From: Naganishia liquefaciens
Taxonomy: Eukaryota > Basidiomycota > Tremellomycetes > Filobasidiales > Filobasidiaceae
NCBI GenBank assembly: GCA_013423385.1
Contig: BLZA01000058.1
Coordinates: 496,001 to 560,000 of the forward strand
Length of the DNA: 64,000 bases
Direction of reading: 5' to 3'
Made by a program: the position numbers and the translations under genes. The stretch's first letter is position 1. Every line of letters starts with the position of its first letter. This document shows positions 58,157 through 64,000 of this stretch, piece by piece. A model generated the notes under the pieces. That model had not been told where the DNA came from. It did not search any database and saw only the letters and a program-made list of their open reading frames with translations.

Positions 58157-60167
58157 ATGGCACAGCCCACAATCGTCGACTCCCGAAGACGGGGTACCCC
58201 AGTCCGATGTCCAAGCTGCCGCGCAGAGATCTCGTTTGACAGACCGCATTCGTATTCCGGGCAATTGCAAATTCGATGTGTGGAATGCAAGTACGTCTTT
58301 GCGTATATCCCTCAGGCAGCGGCGGGAAATGCAGCGCCGGCGGGAGGAGAGAGCGCGGGCGGAGCTTCCGGGTCGAAGAGGAAAGGGATGGGTACAGATT
58401 TGGATCCTGTCGAGACGGAGTACTACGAGATTCTAGGGGTCGAGGTCACAGCAGATCAGGAGACGATTCGGAAAGCGTATCGACGAATGGCGATCAAGTT
58501 ACATCCTGACAAGGTGAGTTCTGGATAGATACCCAACGTAACGTCGGACTAATTCTTTTGCAGAATCGCGGCAATCCTGATGCCGAGGAGAATGTAAGCC
58601 GAATAAGAGGATTTCGAGAAGGATGCTGATTCGGTGGCTGTGCAGTTCAAGCAACTCAGTATAGCTTATCAGGTGAATATTTTGGTCTGGAGTCCCCGGC
58701 GTCGCTAATAACTTCTCAGGTCCTCTCCGACCCCAACCTCCGTTCGATATACAACAGACAAGGCCAGAAAAAGGGCGGCGGCGGTGTCGAGCCCGCGGGC
58801 GGGTTCCAGGACCCGGAAGTCGTCTTCGGGACAATGTTTGGCGGAGAACGGTTCCAGGATTGGATCGGGACGATTTCGATCGGCAAGGATATGAAGGATG
58901 CACTGGAGAATGAGCAGGAGCAGCAGACGGAGATGGCGGAGGTGGGTTAGAGGTGCAAAAGGCAGCGGAAGAGGGCTCACGGGTGTTGCCGCTAGTACAT
59001 CTCTCAGGCTCAGGCGGCAGGCCGGCCGCTTCAGATGGGTCCCGGCGGTCAGCCCGTGTTGACGCCCGAATTGATCGCGCGACGTCAGCAGCGGCAAAAG
59101 GCGCTGGCGGATCGCAAGGCCGCTGCACGGAAGGAGAGAGTGGACAAGTTGAAGCGAAACTTGATCAACAAGCTGTCGATCTATACGGAGAGTGCAAGGG
59201 GTGAGGATGACCGCGCGGTGACAGAGTCTTTCAAGGTGCGTGGTAGTGGCGGGTGTGGCAGGAGACCGCTGATCAGCGAAGCAGGAGATTTGCCGTATAG
59301 AAGCCGAGTGAGTGTAGTTTCAAGATATTGAGAGGCTGAAGCTGATTTATGCAGGGAACTATCTCACGAGAATTACGGACACGAACTGTTACAGGCTATC
59401 GGACGGACATATATATCCAAGAGCGAGTGAGTTGTGAGTTTGGCGAGAATGCTTGGTCTAACTCTTGTACAGGCATTTCGAGGCATCGAATTCGTTTGCA
59501 CCGTTAGGTATGCTGGTCACACAATAAGAGTCCGTTCTAGTCTGACAGCTGTTTTCAGGGTGGTTCCACGGTGCCAAGCAGAATTTCAATCTGATCGGTG
59601 ATACGTGGGTGACATTGCGAACGATTTAGGGCTTGGCTGACTCCCTCTGCGCAGAGTATCGACGTTGCGTGCTGGTATGTACCTAAAACAAAACTGCGGC
59701 AGGCCCATCTGACGCATCCCCACCACCAGCGATCGAGCTCAAGTCGGTATTTCAGAAGCTTCAAGATGCCGAGCAGTCCGGTCTCTCGGCGGAGCACGTC
59801 AAGAAGCTCGAAGAGCAGGCGGCGGAACAGGGCGTCCGTGTTATCTGGAAGGTAAGCCCTGTCAATTCTGTGGTTTGCTTCGGAATCTTGACGTTTCCTT
59901 TGGACAGGGTGCAAAACTCGAAGTCGAGAGCGTGATTAGGAGTGTGTGTGATGAGGTGCTGAATGACAAAGACGCGAATCCGCATACGCGGGCGCTGCGT
60001 GCGACGGCACTGAAATTGATGGGCGAGGTGAGTTGATGCGTGGGAGCCCGGGATTAATCGCTTAAACAAGGATAATATAGGCGTTTGTGTCCATCAAAAA
60101 GCCGGGGGAAGAGGAGGAGAAGAGCAGGGGCCCACCGCCGGTACCGCCGCGACCTGTTGAGAAGTAG
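58157..60167 (+). CDS. DnaJ (Hsp40) protein with N-terminal zinc ribbon, Caj1/Djp1-like
   Basis: Thirteen exons: 58157..58513, 58564..58593, 58646..58672, 58720..58941, 59008..59235, 59285..59307, 59355..59426, 59473..59507, 59559..59604, 59655..59674, 59730..59851, 59908..60027, 60081..60167; 462 aa, phases close. A C-x2-C-x19-C-x2-C ribbon (CPSC..CVEC) lies in the first 55 residues. The J-domain follows: YYEILGVEVTADQETIRKAYRRMAIK broken by the HPDK motif at exon end, then NRGNPDAEEN, FKQLSIAYQ and VLSDPNLR. Then DKV-type X-domain blocks: FGGERFQDWIG, LIARRQQRQ, ELLQAIGRTYI and NFNLIGDT. J proteins stimulate Hsp70 ATPase. Yeast relatives act in cytosol and peroxisome import. The first-exon start could be 35 codons earlier. 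Confidence 0.92.
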
Positions 60168-60294
60168 AGATCGTTGTAGCTTGCTAGTTGATATGAGACG
60201 CGTGGCGACTGCTGACGGGGGATCGACGCGACATGCGGATGCAAAATACGAGTGAGACAGGTGGGACCGCTCGAGCCAAAGTCGAGAAAGGGAG

Positions 60295-62524
60295 ATGGAC
60301 GAGATGACTTTTCCGCTCAGAGGTGTTTTCAGCGTGCTCAGTATGGATCGAACACAACATGAGCCTCCTGCATCGGCGTCTCCCGCACCTTCATCGCCAT
60401 TCGCGTTTACATCGACACCCGCTTCGCGCAACCTTGCGCCTGGCCAGCGGATTGCCAGTCGCACGCCGTCCCCATCGCATCAAGGCGCCATGTCGGCGCG
60501 GCATCAGCAGATGAAGCGGTTTGCAAGGAGCGCGGATAAAAGGCAGAGTGTGCATATGCTGGGGAGTATACAGCATCTACAGCGGCATTTCGTGAGTTGC
60601 CGGCGGGGTGGAGTAAGAGAAGGTTGCTGACGGCCTAGCGAAGATGAAATTTGGAATGACGGAGAGTCAGTGAGTGCAAAGGCGACGGCGCGAGCCCTCG
60701 ATGTTGATTTTCTATTGAAGAGGTACCTCTCAGTCGAGGTCCATTCCTGGTTCGGGATTCCCACATTCGCCGTCGATCGAGGAACACACCGCAGACGACC
60801 AATCGGACGGAGACGCGCCACTCGCTCCTGCTACCGTCGCCAAGCCACCATACCCACTCTTCGAGACGCCCAAGTTGGATCTCGCGACGCTGCGGAACGA
60901 GGCATTCTCGGCGCTGAGACGGATCGAGCACGCGTGGGGGATCGACGAGGGAGATGACGTGTGGCAGAGGAGGTTGAGTGTTTTGGAGCTGTTGAAGGTG
61001 ACAATTGACGCGGTGCGCGCTGTGAGAGCATGGTCGTTGGCCGTTCCTATTGCGTCACTCGCTCAGCGGCAAGGATATTCAACGTCGACTGGAGGAACCG
61101 GAAAGGGGAAATCATCGACGATATCGACGCCTTCGAGGCCTGCCGTTGTGGGCAGAGTCGTTTCGGGCAGCACGGGCGGAACCTCGACAGGTCGAGCTGA
61201 CACGGAAGTGACGGATCCGTTTGCGGCGCTGCGAAAAACCGCCTTGGATGTCTTGGTCGCTCTAAGATCGCTCGAGGAGAGATTCAGGGTCGAGGAAAAG
61301 GGAGATGTTTCGATCGAGCAAGAGGAGCCCACGCAAGTGCCAAAGTCGACGCCGGAACGACCTGCCAGTACCGATATCGATACGGATGATCCCGATGCCG
61401 AGAACCTATGGCTTTTCTCAGAACGGTTCGGCGATGCTTCTGCCGTGGAACATGGCCAGGGAAAGACGAGCTGGTATGAACGGCTGGCGGGCGCTGGAGA
61501 TGGGTGGGTGTACCGCGAGGATGCCCTGCTCGACGATGTACGGGATGAGAGAAAAGTGGTAGAGACGTATCTGCAAGCGGTGGAGAGGACATTTGGAGTA
61601 CGGGGCGATGAGGGACGTGTGTGGCGGGAGGGGCAGGAACACGAGGGAGGAGACGTATTTGGCGGGAAAGGAACAGTTGAAGCTCGACCAGGGATGAAGA
61701 GACGCGCGGATATCGAGGAGCCATCGTTGGCAGACTGGGTTGTCGCTGAGCGATGGCAGAACACACCGGATCGTGAGTGACGTGCTGGAATTCATTTCAA
61801 GGCCGTCTTGTAGCTGACTTGGGACTAGAGCGTATCTTGGCGTTCCTACGGTCGAATCTGCCTTCGCAGCTTGCCGATACCCTGCCATCCGACGCATCAA
61901 ATGATCTCGGTGCGGCACTGTTCAGCCAGATCTCGTGAGATTTAAAAGAGGAATGCTTATGGTCGGTGCTGATGCCTGTTCTGCAGAGACGGATACCTGC
62001 TCATCATCGCATTCAACACGGTGCTGAGCCGTGCAAGCGGCTCCTGGGGATTCATTCCCGATGAAGATGTACATGAGATCGTGGCTGTGACCGGACAAGC
62101 TGAACGCGACGACGAGGATTCAGGCAGGAGGCCACGGGACTGGACGTTCCGCCGGGCGGGAAACCTGCGGTCGTGGGGCGCGTAAGTTCGGGCAGCGAAG
62201 GCTCGATGCTCCAGGCTGATGAGTTCTGGTCACTACAGTGCACTGAAGAAGCGGTACAATCTTCCGTTGATATTTCCCGTACAGGCGGTCGACCTGAAAC
62301 CAACGTTGCCGCTCACCAGCAGTACGGACACAGACGCAGGGTCACGACGGACTACGCTGTCGCCTGTGAAGACGCCGTCCGGCGGCGTGCCGGGGAGTGA
62401 AGCAGAAGGGATATTGTTTAATCCAGTGCGCATTGCACGCCGGGCAGAAGGATGGGATACAACGTTGCGGACGGTGGTGACGGCGTGGATGGAGCGGGTT
62501 GTAAAGGAGATGGCGCCCGAGTGA
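60295..62524 (+). CDS. Unknown 651-aa protein
   Basis: Exons 60295..60591, 60644..60665, 60723..61772, 61829..61934, 61987..62181, 62239..62524; phases close. The 22-nt exon 2 (MKFGMTE) and its acceptor at GCGAAG are the least certain part; a different frame (EDEIWNDGE) also reads through there. The N-terminal 100 residues are Ser/Pro-rich with basic patches. The middle is helical and charged (LRNEAFSALRRIEHAWGID, WQRRLSVLELLKVT, SWYERLAGAGDGWVY). The C-terminal part has a conserved-looking region (DGYLLIIAFNTVLSRASGSWGFI, RYNLPLIFPVQAV) and ends VKEMAPE. I do not recognise a family. Length, splicing and codon use support a real gene. Confidence 0.68.
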
Positions 62525-62655
62525 TTACATAATCAAAGCTGGTATGACGCGCGGGGGGTGGTTGGTTGCTGCTTCGTCATTTCTCGTTGAGGTATATTCC
62601 ACGTCGCACAGGGCATGGCCAGCAGTGATTTCGTCGTACCAGTCAGCTCGGCAAC

Positions 62656-64000
62656 ATGCATTCGGCCAAGACACTCGTTATTGCGCTACTGGCCGCACAG
62701 TCGGCATGCGCAGCCCTCTTTCCCCGCAGCGGTCCCGTCAAGGATCTCCAGGCAAAGGATTTCAAGAAGGAGCTCGGTGATGGCGTGAGTCTGCGTCTTG
62801 GCTGTCATTCGTCCAGCTCGCGTACTGATGGAACCTCAGCATCTTGCTGTGGGTACATCCTGTGTTCTCTGAAGTGTTTTTATCCCAATCCTAGTAGATG
62901 GTCCTCTTCTCCGCTCCCTGGTGTGGATACTGCAAACAAGCCGCGCCCGCATGGTCCCGCGCCGCCGAGACGCTCTCGCCGCTGATTCCGTTCTACAACG
63001 TTGATTGCGACGAGGAAGCGAACAAGCGGTTCTGTGCGTCCGAGGGTGTGCAGGGGTATCCGACAATCAAGGTGGGTTTTCGCGTTCCGCGGGGACTGGT
63101 GGATCGGGCTGATGCGTGGAGCCAGGCGTATCCGAAGGGCTCCAAGGGTAACGGAAGGGTGTACTCGGGGGCGAGGGAGACCAAGGATATGGTCGATTAC
63201 GCGACGAGCATGGTTCCAGGCACCAAAGTGGAAAAAATCAAGAAGACGGACGAGATTGACGCGTGGTTGGCGCAGGTGAGTCTCTGATCTGATACGACGG
63301 GATACGGACTGATGCGTGGGATAGCACCCGGAACAACCTCACGTACTGCTCATTCATCCGTCGAGTCATAGCGTGCCGTTGATGTGGAAGGTTTTGGCCA
63401 ATCGATTGACAGGCAAAATGACGTTTGGTTTCCATCGCGACAACACGGGGGAAACGAAGCGTGCCATCGGGATCGACATGTCGGATGAAAAAGTAGACCA
63501 GGTCAGGGTGATTCTGTGGAATCTCAAGGGCGAGAAGGAGATCTACGAAGGTTCGTGGGAACACACCGCTATCATCTTTTAAGCTGACGCGTCTCGGCAG
63601 CCGGCCCGCTCAAGTTTGAACCGCTCATCAAGTACTTTACTCACGTTCTCGGCGAAACTCCGATCCATATCGAGGACATCACCTCGACATCATCTGCGGT
63701 ACCGGTGTCCACAACAACCCTCACTAAACCCTCGAAATCCAAGGACGTTGCAGCCAAGCGACGCGAGATGGAGGCCAAATGGCAGGAAGAGGAGCGGCGG
63801 GATCGCCTTCGACGGGAAAAGAAGGAGCAGGAACGGCTTGCGCAAGTCTTTGCCGAGCAGGATAGGCTCGCCGAGGACGAATACGATGATCCCTCGCCTG
63901 TCGATGCCGCCGAGGAAGCTGTCAAGGTTGTGCATGTCGCGCACTCGACCGAAGATCCCGTCCAGGCCGAGATTGACGCCGTGTTACACGAGTTGGAAAA
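62656..64000 (+). CDS. Protein disulfide isomerase-like protein with coiled-coil tail (3' end cut by window edge)
   Basis: Exons 62656..62784, 62840..62848 (9 nt), 62898..63071, 63126..63275, 63325..63550 and 63601 to beyond 64000; phases close to the edge. MHSAKTLVIALLAAQSACA is a signal peptide, so it enters the ER. A thioredoxin domain has the redox site APWCGYCKQ, then NVDCDEE and GYPTIK split by an intron before AYPKGSK. A second thioredoxin-like region follows (PHVLLIHPSS, FGFHRDN). The visible tail is a Lys/Glu/Arg-rich coiled coil (EERRDRLRREKKEQERL). CxxC is the family motif for making and shuffling disulfides. The 9-nt exon 2 gives HLA between DG and MVLF. Confidence 0.88.

Overview
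The window is nuclear DNA of a filamentous basidiomycete fungus, most likely Agaricomycotina; I cannot name the genus. The evidence is about 118 short introns (mostly 48-65 nt, GT-AG with a few GC-AG), several micro-exons, dense genes on both strands, and a fungal gene set (KRE6-type glucan protein, ERG25, PAP1/AP-1 bZIP, SUR7/PalI-like protein, Gvp36-type BAR protein, DUF2235 hydrolase). All exon boundaries were built by hand from splice signals, reading-frame closure and family resemblance. No search was run.

Bases 1-18000: the left edge cuts a gene for a cysteine-repeat protein (1-1291). Its diverged paralogue lies at 12825-14696. Between them are phosphopantothenate-cysteine ligase (CAB2), a small CaaX-ended protein, a DUF2235 hydrolase, an unknown 210-aa protein, a PPR-like mitochondrial protein, and a complex I accessory subunit transcribed divergently from it. 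The AP-1-like bZIP regulator follows at 15254-17965.

Bases 18000-31600: a gene-poor stretch of F-box-like copies and remnants around one large gene (22487-28623, 15 exons, 1785 aa). That gene joins a sacsin/HSP90-type ATPase domain to a C-terminal HExxH motif. It lies between the arms of an inverted repeat: 587 bp, one difference seen by eye, set inside flanks that are clearly homologous but much more diverged.

Bases 31600-64000: a compact housekeeping region. In order: sirtuin, arrestin-like protein, ERG25, SDHAF3, a TB2/DP1/HVA22-like membrane protein, KRE6-like protein, aldehyde dehydrogenase, SUR7/PalI-like protein, a secreted cysteine-rich protein, spliceosomal DEAH helicase PRP2, MTC1-like protein, GVP36-like BAR protein, a stand-alone GH43 C-terminal domain protein, a DnaJ protein with an N-terminal zinc ribbon, an unknown 651-aa protein, and a PDI-like gene cut by the right edge.

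Themes that recur are mitochondrial function (complex I, SDH assembly, PPR-like protein), secretory and membrane work (ERG25, KRE6, SUR7-like, BAR, HVA22-like, PDI), and RNA or chromatin control (PRP2, sirtuin, AP-1). I saw no tRNA, rRNA, CRISPR, retroelement or intact transposon.
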